From Roseomonas xinghualingensis (lineage in GTDB: Bacteria > Pseudomonadota > Alphaproteobacteria > Acetobacterales > Acetobacteraceae): a DNA stretch of 64,000 nt. Under the pieces are notes generated by a model, which ran no database searches, was not told the origin of the DNA, and worked only from the letters and a program-made list of their open reading frames with translations. The stretch is from positions 62,001-126,000 of the forward strand of contig NZ_JAOXLP010000007.1 of the NCBI RefSeq assembly GCF_025791835.1, written 5' to 3'. A program made the position numbers and the translations under genes. Positions 54,839 through 64,000 of the stretch are shown here, one piece after another; the first letter of the stretch is position 1, and each line of letters starts with the position of its first letter.

Positions 54839-56737
54839 CTATCCTATTGGACCGGCGCCTTCGACGCCGTTCTCCAGCCCCGTCTCGCCACGACGCAAGT
54901 CCGAAAGGGCCTGGCTGAGCCGGATGACGCGCGCCTGGGCCGCGGCATCATTTGCCGCCACCAGATCGCGCCCCGCTGCCACCAAGTCCTCGACCAGTGC
55001 GCCCTCGCCCCGCAGAAAGCCGAAGAAATGCCACCAACCGTCGAGGGTCTCTCCGGGAAGGGCATCGGGGCTGGCTTCCCGCGGGAGGCCGGTCGCGCGC
55101 ATGACCCAATTCCGGGCCTCGTCCAGGCCGATCGCCTGCAGGTGGGTCATGAGTATGCCCGAGTCAAGCGAGGTCCGACCATCTCCTGACGCTTCCGTGA
55201 GGGCCAAACCGGCATACCACGCCAGCAGGGCCGCCTGGAGGACCGAGGGATGCCCCTGCGGCAGATCGAGAAGGGCAAAAGCCTCCTCCACCTCGTTCAG
55301 GATCCAGGGATGGGTCATGGTGATGGCCAGCAGGCAACGGGCCTGCTCCATCCGGGCGTTCGATGCCTCGGGGGGGACACGCGGGGGCAGGCGGGGCGGA
55401 GGCCTGAAGCCAGGGCGGTTGCCGCCACGCGGGGCGAAGCCGTTGCCGCCGGACTGGCGCTGGGGGCGTTGCGGGCGCGTGGTCTCGAAGAAACGGTCCA
55501 GCAGGGCACGGCGGTATTCTGCGGCCAGGGCCTTGTCCGGGATGCGCCCGGCGGCGGCGGCGAGGTCGTTCCGGAAGGCTGCGCGGCCCTCGGGCGAGCC
55601 GAGGGGACGGTCGAGGGCCATCAGGTCGTAAAGGGCGATAGAGAAGGGCTTTTTTGCCTTCAGCACCTCCCCGAAGGCCGCTGCCCCCTTGGAGCGGATC
55701 AACTCGTCCGGGTCCTTGCCACTCTCCACGCTGGCGAAATGCAGGGTCCGCTCCGTGCCGAGCAGGGGGAGGACCATCTCGGCCGTGCGGACCGCGGCGC
55801 GCATACCGGCGGCGTCGGCATCGAGGCAGAGGATGGGCGCCGGCGTGACCTTCCATATCTCCTCCATCTGCTCGGGCGTCAGGGCGGTGCCCAGCGGGGC
55901 AACCGCACCTTCGAACCCCGCCTGATGCAGGGCGATCACGTCCATGTAGCCCTCTGCCACGATCAGGTCGGCCTTGCCGCGGAACACCGCCTCCCGCGCC
56001 ATGTCCAGCCCGTAGAGGGTGCGACGCTTGGAGAAGACGTCGGTTTCGGGGCCGTTCAGGTATTTTGGCTGACCGTCGCCGAGGATACGGCCACCGAAGG
56101 AGACGATGCGGCCGCGCCGGTCCCGGATCGGGAAGATGACGCGGTTGTAGAAGAAGTCGTTGTAGGTCCCTTCCCGCCCCTCGACCTGCTTCACCAGGCC
56201 GGCCTCGGCCAGCTGGCGGGGTTCGATGCCCAGGGGCTTCAGCTCGGCGGCCAGCGCCCCGCGGCCGGAGCCCGACCAGCCCAGGCCGAAGCGGGCGATG
56301 GTCTCGTCGGTGAGGCCGCGGTTCTTCAGGTAATCCAGCGCCTGACGGCCCTCGGGCGAGAAGAGGCGGCGATGCATCGCCTCGGCCGCCACCTGGAGCA
56401 CATCGTGCAGATCGCGGGCACGGGCCTCCCGCGCCACCTGGCGAGGAGATTCCTGGGGCACTTCCAGTCCCGCCTCGCCGGCCAGGCGCTCCACCGCGTC
56501 CCGGAAGGGCAGGCCCTCGGTCTGCATGGTGAAGCCGATGGCATCGCCATGCGCCCCGCAGCCGAAGCAGTGATAGTGGTCGTCATAGACGTAGAAGGAC
56601 GGGGTCTTCTCGTTGTGGAAGGGGCAGCATCCCTTCCACTGACGCCCGTTGCGCGTGAGCTTGACCTTGCGGCCGATCAGCGGCGGCAGGGGCGTGCGGG
56701 CGCGCAGCTCGTCGAGGAAATTGGGCGGTAGGGCCAT
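54839..56737 (-). CDS. dnaG: DNA primase
   Basis: The 632-residue primase lays RNA primers for replication. The CHC2 zinc ribbon is Cys-38, His-41, Cys-57 and Cys-60 (KGCCPFHNEKTPSF and HYHCFGCGAHG). The TOPRIM catalytic core has the Glu in IVAEGYMDVIALHQAG and the DxD in ILCLDADAAGMRA. A Gly/Pro/Arg-rich linker (about residues 440-475) leads to the C-terminal helicase-interaction domain. I start at ATG 56737, immediately before LPPNFLDELRART; the open frame upstream overlaps yqeY and is not primase. rpoD follows. Confidence 0.95.
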   Translation of the reverse strand: MALPPNFLDELRARTPLPPLIGRKVKLTRNGRQWKGCCPFHNEKTPSFYVYDDHYHCFGCGAHGDAIGFTMQTEGLPFRDAVERLAGEAGLEVPQESPRQVAREARARDLHDVLQVAAEAMHRRLFSPEGRQALDYLKNRGLTDETIARFGLGWSGSGRGALAAELKPLGIEPRQLAEAGLVKQVEGREGTYNDFFYNRVIFPIRDRRGRIVSFGGRILGDGQPKYLNGPETDVFSKRRTLYGLDMAREAVFRGKADLIVAEGYMDVIALHQAGFEGAVAPLGTALTPEQMEEIWKVTPAPILCLDADAAGMRAAVRTAEMVLPLLGTERTLHFASVESGKDPDELIRSKGAAAFGEVLKAKKPFSIALYDLMALDRPLGSPEGRAAFRNDLAAAAGRIPDKALAAEYRRALLDRFFETTRPQRPQRQSGGNGFAPRGGNRPGFRPPPRLPPRVPPEASNARMEQARCLLAITMTHPWILNEVEEAFALLDLPQGHPSVLQAALLAWYAGLALTEASGDGRTSLDSGILMTHLQAIGLDEARNWVMRATGLPREASPDALPGETLDGWWHFFGFLRGEGALVEDLVAAGRDLVAANDAAAQARVIRLSQALSDLRRGETGLENGVEGAGPIG

Positions 56738-56801
56738 GGGTCCGATACGCTGGAATAACCAAACTAGTCTGCGGATCGGTTGAGTCAAAATGCCGATCGT
56801 G

Positions 56802-56830
56802 GTTCCCACCCGGCCCTGCCGGGTGGGAAC
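56802..56830 (-). terminator. Strong hairpin after yqeY
   Basis: A 13-bp perfect stem (arm GTTCCCACCCGGC and its complement) with a 3-base loop begins 9 bases past the yqeY stop on the minus strand. TTTTGA follows about 11 bases further. It may reduce read-through into dnaG, which would then need its own promoter in the remaining short gap. Confidence 0.6.
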
Positions 56831-56838
56831 GGGTGGAA

Positions 56839-57297
56839 TCAGCCGCCGAGGGCGGCCTTCACCATCGGCCCGGCCTTGGCCATGTCCAGTACGGCCGCGT
56901 GCTTCGCCTTCAGCGCGGCCATCACCTTGCCCATCTCCTTGATGGAGGTGGCGCCGGTTTCGGCCACGGCCTCCTTCACGGCGGCCTCCATGGCAGCGTC
57001 GTCCATCTGCTGGGGCAGGAAGGACTCGATCACGGCGATCTCGGCCTCCTCCTTGGCGGCCAGTTCCTCGCGGTTGCCCTGGCGATACATCTCCACGCTC
57101 TCGCGGCGGGACTTCACCATGCCGCGCAGAAGGGAGGTGATCTGCTCCTCCGGGATCTGGTCCACGCCGGAAGGGCGGGAGGCGATATCCGCGTCCTTCA
57201 GCTTGGCGGAGATCATGCGAATGGTGGAGACGCGGGCGGTGTCGCCGCCCCGCATCGCGGCCTTGAGTTCCTCGGTGAAGCGGGCGCGCAGGCTCAT
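56839..57297 (-). CDS. GatB/YqeY domain protein
   Basis: The 152-residue helical protein matches YqeY: LRARFTEELKAAMRGGDTARVSTIRMISAKLKDADI, the central QIPEEQITSLLRGMVKSRRESVEMYRQGNREELAAKEEAEIAVIESFLPQQ-type segment and a C-terminal GKVMAALKAKHAAVLDMAKAGPMVKAAL. It resembles the tail of the GatB amidotransferase subunit, which contacts tRNA, but its own role is unsettled. Location upstream of dnaG is common in proteobacteria. It diverges from carA across a 138-bp region with twin palindromes. Confidence 0.88.
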   Translation of the reverse strand: MSLRARFTEELKAAMRGGDTARVSTIRMISAKLKDADIASRPSGVDQIPEEQITSLLRGMVKSRRESVEMYRQGNREELAAKEEAEIAVIESFLPQQMDDAAMEAAVKEAVAETGATSIKEMGKVMAALKAKHAAVLDMAKAGPMVKAALGG

Positions 57298-57363
57298 GGA
57301 AAGTCTCCGTGAAATTGGGGACAGGGTTTAGAGGGGATCGGGCGACTGTGCCATGCGAGCACC

Positions 57364-57423
57364 TGGGAAGTGATTTCCCAGCCACGCATGCACTTGCCCC
57401 TTCCCTTGGGAAAACACTTCCCA
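57364..57423. promoter_or_regulatory. Twin operators TGGGAA-N5-TTCCCA upstream of the HTH-carA frame
   Basis: Two perfect 17-bp palindromes, at 57364-57380 (spacer GTGAT) and 57407-57423 (spacer AACAC), share identical six-base arms. Their centres are 43 bp apart, about four helical turns. The second ends 12 bp before the ATG at 57436. A TATAG element directly follows it, so a bound dimer would cover the likely core promoter. Confidence 0.7.
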
Positions 57424-57435
57424 CATATAGCCACC

Positions 57436-58827
57436 ATGCGGACGGTCGAGCAGATTCTGACCCTGATGGGTGGCGCCAGCGCTGCGGCGGCGCATTGCGG
57501 CGTGGGCACGGAGGCGATCCGGAAGTGGCGGCAGGCGCGCGCCATCCCGCCGCGCCACTGGCCGGCGGTATTGGCCGCCACCGGCCTCACCCTTGAAGAC
57601 CTGCCCCGCGCCGATGCCGATCCGCAAAGCCATTCCACCCCGGAGCCCGACATGACCCCTGCCCCGAATGCCGCCCCGGATGCCGTTCCCGAGGGGGCGA
57701 CCGCCTGCCTCGTGCTGGGCAACGGCACCGTGATCTGGGGCCGAGGCTTCGGCGCCGTGGGCAAGAAGGTCGGCGAGGTGTGCTTCAACACGGGCATGAC
57801 CGGCTATCAGGAAACCCTGACCGATCCCTCCTATGCCGGGCAGATCATCACCTTCACCTTCCCGCATATCGGCAATGTCGGCGCGAATGCCGAGGATATC
57901 GAGGCCACCACCGCCGCCGCGCGCGGGCTTGTGGTGAAGGCGGACCTGACCGAGCCCTCCAACTACCGCGCCACCCGGCACCTGGATGACTGGCTGAAGA
58001 GCCATGGCATCCCCGGCATCTGCGGCGTGGACACCCGCGCCCTGACCGCCATGATCCGCGATGCCGGCGCCCCGAACGGGGTGATCTGCCACGCCCCGGA
58101 TGGCAAGTTCGACCTGGCCGCGCTGCGCGCCGAGGCCGCCGGCTGGCCGGGGCTGGAAGGCATGGACCTGGCCAAGGACGTTTCCTGCCGCCAGTCCTAC
58201 AACTGGGACGAGGCGCTCTGGGCCTGGGGCCAGGGTTATTCGAAGCAGACGGCGCCGAAGCACAAGGTCGTCGCCGTGGATTACGGCGCCAAGCGCAACA
58301 TCCTGCGCTGCCTGGCCGATGCGGGCTGCGAGGTGACCGTGGTTCCCGCCACCGCCACCGCCGAGGAGATCCTGCGGCACGGTCCGGATGGCGTCTTCCT
58401 GTCGAACGGCCCTGGTGACCCGGCGGCGACCGGCGAATACGCCGTACCGGCCATCCGGGGCGTGCTGGAGGCTGGCAAGCCGGTCTTCGGCATCTGCCTC
58501 GGCCACCAGCTCCTGGCTCTTGCCCTGGGCGCGAAGACCTACAAGCTGGATCGCGGCCATCGCGGCGCGAACCAGCCGGTGAAGGACCTCGCCACGGGTA
58601 AGGTGGAGATCACTTCGCAGAACCACGGCTTCGCGGTGGACGATAAGTCCCTGCCGGAGGGCGTGAAGGTGACCCATGTGAGCCTCTTCGACGGCTCCAA
58701 CGAGGGCATCGCCTGCGAGGCGAAGAAGGCCTTCTCCGTGCAATACCATCCGGAGGCCTCGCCCGGCCCGAGCGACAGCCACCACCTGTTCCATCGCTTC
58801 ACGGACATGATGTCCAAGGCCGCCTAA
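57436..58827 (+). CDS. carA: Carbamoyl-phosphate synthase small subunit with N-terminal helix-turn-helix domain
   Basis: From 57652 onward this is standard CarA: an N-terminal CPSase domain (FNTGMTGYQETLTDPSYAGQI) and a class I glutamine amidotransferase with nucleophile Cys-354 (FGICLGHQLLALALG) and His/Glu in YHPEASPGP. It supplies ammonia to CarB for arginine and pyrimidine synthesis. Unusually, 72 further codons precede it without a stop, encoding a YdaS/Cro-like HTH (GASAAAAHCGVGTEAIRKWRQ, then IPPRHWPAVLAATGLTLEDL) and a Pro/Ala linker. Third positions there are strongly G/C, so it is coding. The 57436 ATG lacks a ribosome site; leaderless translation is possible. A CarA-only product could start at 57652. 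Confidence 0.85.
   Translation: MRTVEQILTLMGGASAAAAHCGVGTEAIRKWRQARAIPPRHWPAVLAATGLTLEDLPRADADPQSHSTPEPDMTPAPNAAPDAVPEGATACLVLGNGTVIWGRGFGAVGKKVGEVCFNTGMTGYQETLTDPSYAGQIITFTFPHIGNVGANAEDIEATTAAARGLVVKADLTEPSNYRATRHLDDWLKSHGIPGICGVDTRALTAMIRDAGAPNGVICHAPDGKFDLAALRAEAAGWPGLEGMDLAKDVSCRQSYNWDEALWAWGQGYSKQTAPKHKVVAVDYGAKRNILRCLADAGCEVTVVPATATAEEILRHGPDGVFLSNGPGDPAATGEYAVPAIRGVLEAGKPVFGICLGHQLLALALGAKTYKLDRGHRGANQPVKDLATGKVEITSQNHGFAVDDKSLPEGVKVTHVSLFDGSNEGIACEAKKAFSVQYHPEASPGPSDSHHLFHRFTDMMSKAA
57641..57654 (+). promoter_or_regulatory. Internal ribosome-binding site and ATG for a CarA-only product
   Basis: GGAG at 57642-57645 stands six bases before ATG 57652, which begins the part homologous to ordinary CarA. 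This is a better initiation signal than exists for the upstream ATG at 57436, so one frame may yield two proteins. Confidence 0.45.
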
Positions 58828-58831
58828 GCCT

Positions 58832-59464
58832 TTGCCTTCCGCCGCCTCCCTGCTCGCCTTCGCGGCGCTGTCGGTCGGTCTCGCGCTCACGCCGGGGCCG
58901 AACCTCTTCTATCTCGTCTCGCGCAGCCTGACGCAGGGCACGCGGGCCGGGATGCTGTCGCTCGTTGGGTGCCAGACAGGAAGCCTGGTCATCATGCTGG
59001 GCGCGGCGGCGGGGATCACGGCGGCGCTGCTGGCGGTGCCCTATGCCTATGACGCGATGCGGCTCGGCGGCGCGGCCTATCTCGGCTGGCTCGCCTGGCA
59101 GAGCGTGCGGCCGGGCGGTGTTGCGCTGTTCTCTCCGCGCCCCATCCCCCGGGAGAGCGGGGCTCGCCTCTTCTCCCTCGGCTTCGCCACGGCGGCGCTG
59201 AACCCGAAGGTGGCGCTGTTCTATGTCGCTGTCCTGCCGGCCTTCATGGATCCGGAACGCGGCAGCCTCCTCATGCAGGGGCTGGTGCTGGGCACGGTCC
59301 AGATCGGCATCTGCACGCTGTTCGACGCGCTGATGGTGCTGGGCGCTGGCGGTGTCTCGCGCTTCCTCTCCACGCGGCCGGCCTGGTTGGCCGTTCAGCG
59401 CTGGGTGCTGGGCGGCGCGCTGGCCCTGCTGGCGGTGAAGCTGGCGACGGATTCCCGCGCGTGA
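58832..59464 (+). CDS. LysE/RhtB family amino-acid exporter
   Basis: The 210-residue inner-membrane protein has about six helices and the LysE-family opening LAFAALSVGLALTPGPNLFYLVSRSLTQGTRAGMLSLVGCQTGS. The middle FSLGFATAALNPKVALFYVAVLPAF is also diagnostic. Such carriers export amino acids or their analogues. Only TTG (58832) is available near the correct start, five bases after the carA stop, so it is likely co-transcribed with carA. Confidence 0.87.
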   Translation: MPSAASLLAFAALSVGLALTPGPNLFYLVSRSLTQGTRAGMLSLVGCQTGSLVIMLGAAAGITAALLAVPYAYDAMRLGGAAYLGWLAWQSVRPGGVALFSPRPIPRESGARLFSLGFATAALNPKVALFYVAVLPAFMDPERGSLLMQGLVLGTVQIGICTLFDALMVLGAGGVSRFLSTRPAWLAVQRWVLGGALALLAVKLATDSRA

Positions 59465-59709
59465 TCCGCCTGTTGTTCCTGGCACTGCCGCTGTCCCTGC
59501 TCGGCTGGTGGGCCCTGCGCCGCGTGGGTAAGCCGCGCGACAAGGCCTGGATGGGCGGGGTGGCGATCTCCTTCGTCGCGCTGGGCGGCGTCGTCTTCTT
59601 CTCGGGCGAGGACCACGAAACGGGGCGCGCCCTGGCCGCCGCGCTCTGGGCCGGGGTGCATGCCCTGCTCTTCATCCTGCTCTGGCCCTTTCTGGGGCGG
59701 TCGCGATGA
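59461..59709 (+). CDS. Small two-helix membrane protein
   Basis: The 82-residue product starts at GTG 59461, overlapping the LysE stop by 4 bp. Three hydrophobic stretches are visible (IRLLFLALPLSLLGWWAL, WMGGVAISFVALGGVVFF and ALWAGVHALLFILLWPFL). It has no charged catalytic motif and no recognised family. Overlap and codon usage support expression with the exporter. Confidence 0.6.
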   Translation: MIRLLFLALPLSLLGWWALRRVGKPRDKAWMGGVAISFVALGGVVFFSGEDHETGRALAAALWAGVHALLFILLWPFLGRSR

Positions 59710-59727
59710 AGGGCCATCGAACCAACC

Positions 59728-59781
59728 GCGCGGCCGCACCAACGGCCGCGCCGAACCTCTCCGCCGCGCGACACGGCGCGG
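59728..59781 (+). promoter_or_regulatory. Two tandem hairpins in the carB leader
   Basis: The first has 9-bp arms GCGCGGCCG and CGGCCGCGC (59728-59751) with a 6-base loop. The second pairs CCGCGC (59764-59769) with GCGCGG (59776-59781). They fill the gap before carB. They may end the carA-lysE transcript or act as a leader control element; no T-run follows. Confidence 0.4.
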
Positions 59782-59825
59782 TCACCACCACTGACTTCTT
59801 CTTGCTGCCCCGGAGGGCCTGAGCC

Positions 59826-63074
<3,249 letters not shown>

Positions 63075-63100
63075 CAGGCTCTAACCAGCCTGCACCGATC

Positions 63101-63142
63101 TGGGGCGGGACCGGCTCGGCCGGCGCCCGCCCCAAACGTTTT
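63101..63142 (+). terminator. Rho-independent terminator of carB
   Basis: Arms TGGGGCGGG (63101-63109) and CCCGCCCCA (63126-63134) pair over 9 bp, with inner CCGGC/GCCGG pairs extending the stem. AAACGTTTTC follows, with TTTT at 63139-63142. It lies 26 bases after the stop. Confidence 0.8.
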
Positions 63143-63190
63143 CAACCCGCCGCGCGCTCTTGGATGAGGGCACGGCGGTGGCATCTTCAA

Positions 63191-63229
63191 GCCGCCCTGC
63201 ACGCCCCCATCCCGGGGGCGTGGGGCGGC
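63191..63229 (+). promoter_or_regulatory. Large hairpin in the greA leader
   Basis: CACGCCCCC (63200-63208) pairs with GGGGGCGTG (63214-63222), and outer GCCGCCC pairs with GGGCGGC (63223-63229) past a TG bulge, 16 bp in all. It lies 35 bp upstream of the greA start, so it could be a second terminator or a leader element affecting greA. Confidence 0.4.
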
Positions 63230-63264
63230 CCTTGAGTTTGTCCAGTCTTTGAGGGATCGCGCCT

Positions 63265-63738
63265 GTGCAGAAGTTCCCGATGACCGCCGAAGGCCTCGCC
63301 CGTCTGGAGGACGAGCTGCGCATCCTCCGGGCCGAGGAACGCCCCGCCGTGATCCGCGCCATCGCGGAAGCGCGCGAGCATGGCGACCTCTCCGAAAACG
63401 CCGAATACCACGCGGCGCGTGAGAAGCAGTCCTTCATCGAAGGCCGCATCGCCGATCTGGAATCGGTCATCCCCTCGGTTGAGGTGATCGACGTTTCTCG
63501 CCTCTCGGGCGATCAAGTGCGCTTCGGTGCACGCGTCACGATCGTTGACGAGGAAACGGAAGAGAAGAAGACCTACCGGATCGTGGGCGCCTATGAGGCC
63601 GACATGAAGAACGGGTCGATCTCCATCTCTTCCCCGCTCGCCAAGGCCCTGATCGGGCGCAAGGTGGGCGACAGCGTCGAGGTTCCCGCCCCGGGCGGTT
63701 CACGCTCCGTCGAGATCACCGCCGTCGCCTTCTCCTGA
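63265..63738 (+). CDS. greA: Transcription elongation factor GreA
   Basis: The 157-residue factor rescues backtracked RNA polymerase by stimulating transcript cleavage. The N-terminal coiled coil that enters the secondary channel is QKFPMTAEGLARLEDELRILRAEERPAVIRAIAEAREHGDLSENAEYHAAREKQSFIEGRI-type, with the acidic tip DLSENAEYH. The C-terminal FKBP-like domain has SISSPLAKALIGRKVGDSVEVPAPGG. Its start is GTG 63265. It is followed 16 bp later by the threonine dehydratase start. Confidence 0.95.
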   Translation: MQKFPMTAEGLARLEDELRILRAEERPAVIRAIAEAREHGDLSENAEYHAAREKQSFIEGRIADLESVIPSVEVIDVSRLSGDQVRFGARVTIVDEETEEKKTYRIVGAYEADMKNGSISISSPLAKALIGRKVGDSVEVPAPGGSRSVEITAVAFS

Positions 63739-63754
63739 GCGGAGAAGAGCGGCG

Positions 63755-64000
63755 ATGTCTATGGCCCGGGCCGTTACGGCCAATCCCGTCAACTCTGCCC
63801 CGGCCGTGACGCTCGCGGATGTGCAGGCAGCAGCTGAGCGCATCCGCGGCGCCGTCCTGCGCACCCCGCTGGTGGAGCCCCAGGCGGTGGCGCGCATCGC
63901 CGGTGCCCAGGTGCTGCTGAAGCTGGACAACCTCCAAGCCACCGGCGCCTTCAAGGAACGGGGCGCCGCGAACCGGCTTGCCCTGCTCTCGGCACGGGAA
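63755..64000 (+). CDS. Threonine/serine dehydratase, N-terminal part (runs off the window)
   Basis: The first 82 codons are present and the frame is open at the right edge. After a short Ala/Val/Pro-rich head, VQAAAERIRGAVLRTPLVEPQAVARIAGAQVLLKLDNLQATGAFKERGAANRL is the opening of fold-type II PLP-dependent threonine deaminases, with the PLP lysine in GAFKERGA. The enzyme makes 2-oxobutyrate from threonine, for isoleucine synthesis (IlvA) or catabolism (TdcB). The distinguishing C-terminal ACT domain is outside the window. ATG 63755 and ATG 63761 are both possible starts. Confidence 0.85.
   Translation, partial: MSMARAVTANPVNSAPAVTLADVQAAAERIRGAVLRTPLVEPQAVARIAGAQVLLKLDNLQATGAFKERGAANRLALLSARE

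Noticed and set aside
54815..54840. tRNA T-arm-like string between rpoD and dnaG
   Set aside because: GGGAGTCGAATTGAACC resembles a T-arm, but no acceptor, anticodon or D-arm partners exist in the 54-bp gap.

Overview
The window is high-GC (roughly 68-70% by eye), densely packed DNA from an alphaproteobacterium. The content fits Rhodospirillales/Acetobacteraceae of the Roseomonas type: a CtrA-ChpT pair beside a chemotaxis operon, an AcpXL-type very-long-chain fatty acid (VLCFA) lipid A cluster, di-iron Coq7, GluQRS, two Bug-family binding proteins and a yqeY-dnaG-rpoD block. The genus assignment is inference. No insertion sequence, integrase, prophage or CRISPR array was seen, and no gene-free stretch exceeds about 240 bp.

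Layout. 1-9.4 kb is a run of housekeeping and metabolic genes: the tail of an amino-acid binding protein, PhzF, GluQRS, a carboxylesterase, an HNH nuclease, a Bug protein, a lipoprotein, a dsbB-coq7 pair, a DUF2189 membrane protein, a GST and a cupin. 9.5-15.5 kb holds two large paralogous PAS hybrid histidine kinases on either side of a tRNA-Leu(CAA). 15.6-19.3 kb is a four-gene glycine-betaine-type ABC importer (osmF/yehYXW order). 19.5-24.6 kb is a tightly overlapping acpXL-fabZ-KS-like-fabF-adh-lpxXL operon that should build and attach a VLCFA to lipid A. 24.6-29.5 kb has an HD-GYP protein, a 3-hydroxyisobutyrate-type dehydrogenase, PhoD, and a divergent Lrp regulator/phenylalanine hydroxylase pair.

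29.5-38.3 kb is the motility and cell-cycle block: fliI-fliJ, ctrA, and the operon chpT-cheA-cheW-cheY-cheB-cheR. 38.4-49.8 kb mixes small conserved genes, moaA, a LysR/tautomerase divergent pair with a perfect palindrome between them, arsC plus a second Bug protein, rarA-crcB, a pseudouridine synthase and AsmA. A CAU-anticodon tRNA (probably Ile2) follows. 50-57.3 kb has a secreted MetX-like hydrolase, ppa, a glyoxalase-type protein, and yqeY-dnaG-rpoD-GNAT on the minus strand. 57.3-64 kb carries carA, a LysE exporter, carB, greA and the start of a threonine dehydratase.

The most unusual signal is at carA. Its reading frame runs in frame from a YdaS/Cro-like helix-turn-helix domain straight into the CPSase small subunit. 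Two perfect copies of TGGGAA-N5-TTCCCA lie immediately upstream. This looks like a self-regulating HTH-CarA fusion with a possible internal CarA-only start. Other points worth attention are a KS-like protein without catalytic Cys in the lipid A operon, a 12-bp hairpin just inside fabZ, mutually exclusive hairpins ahead of osmF, and an AT-rich patch between fliI and ctrA.
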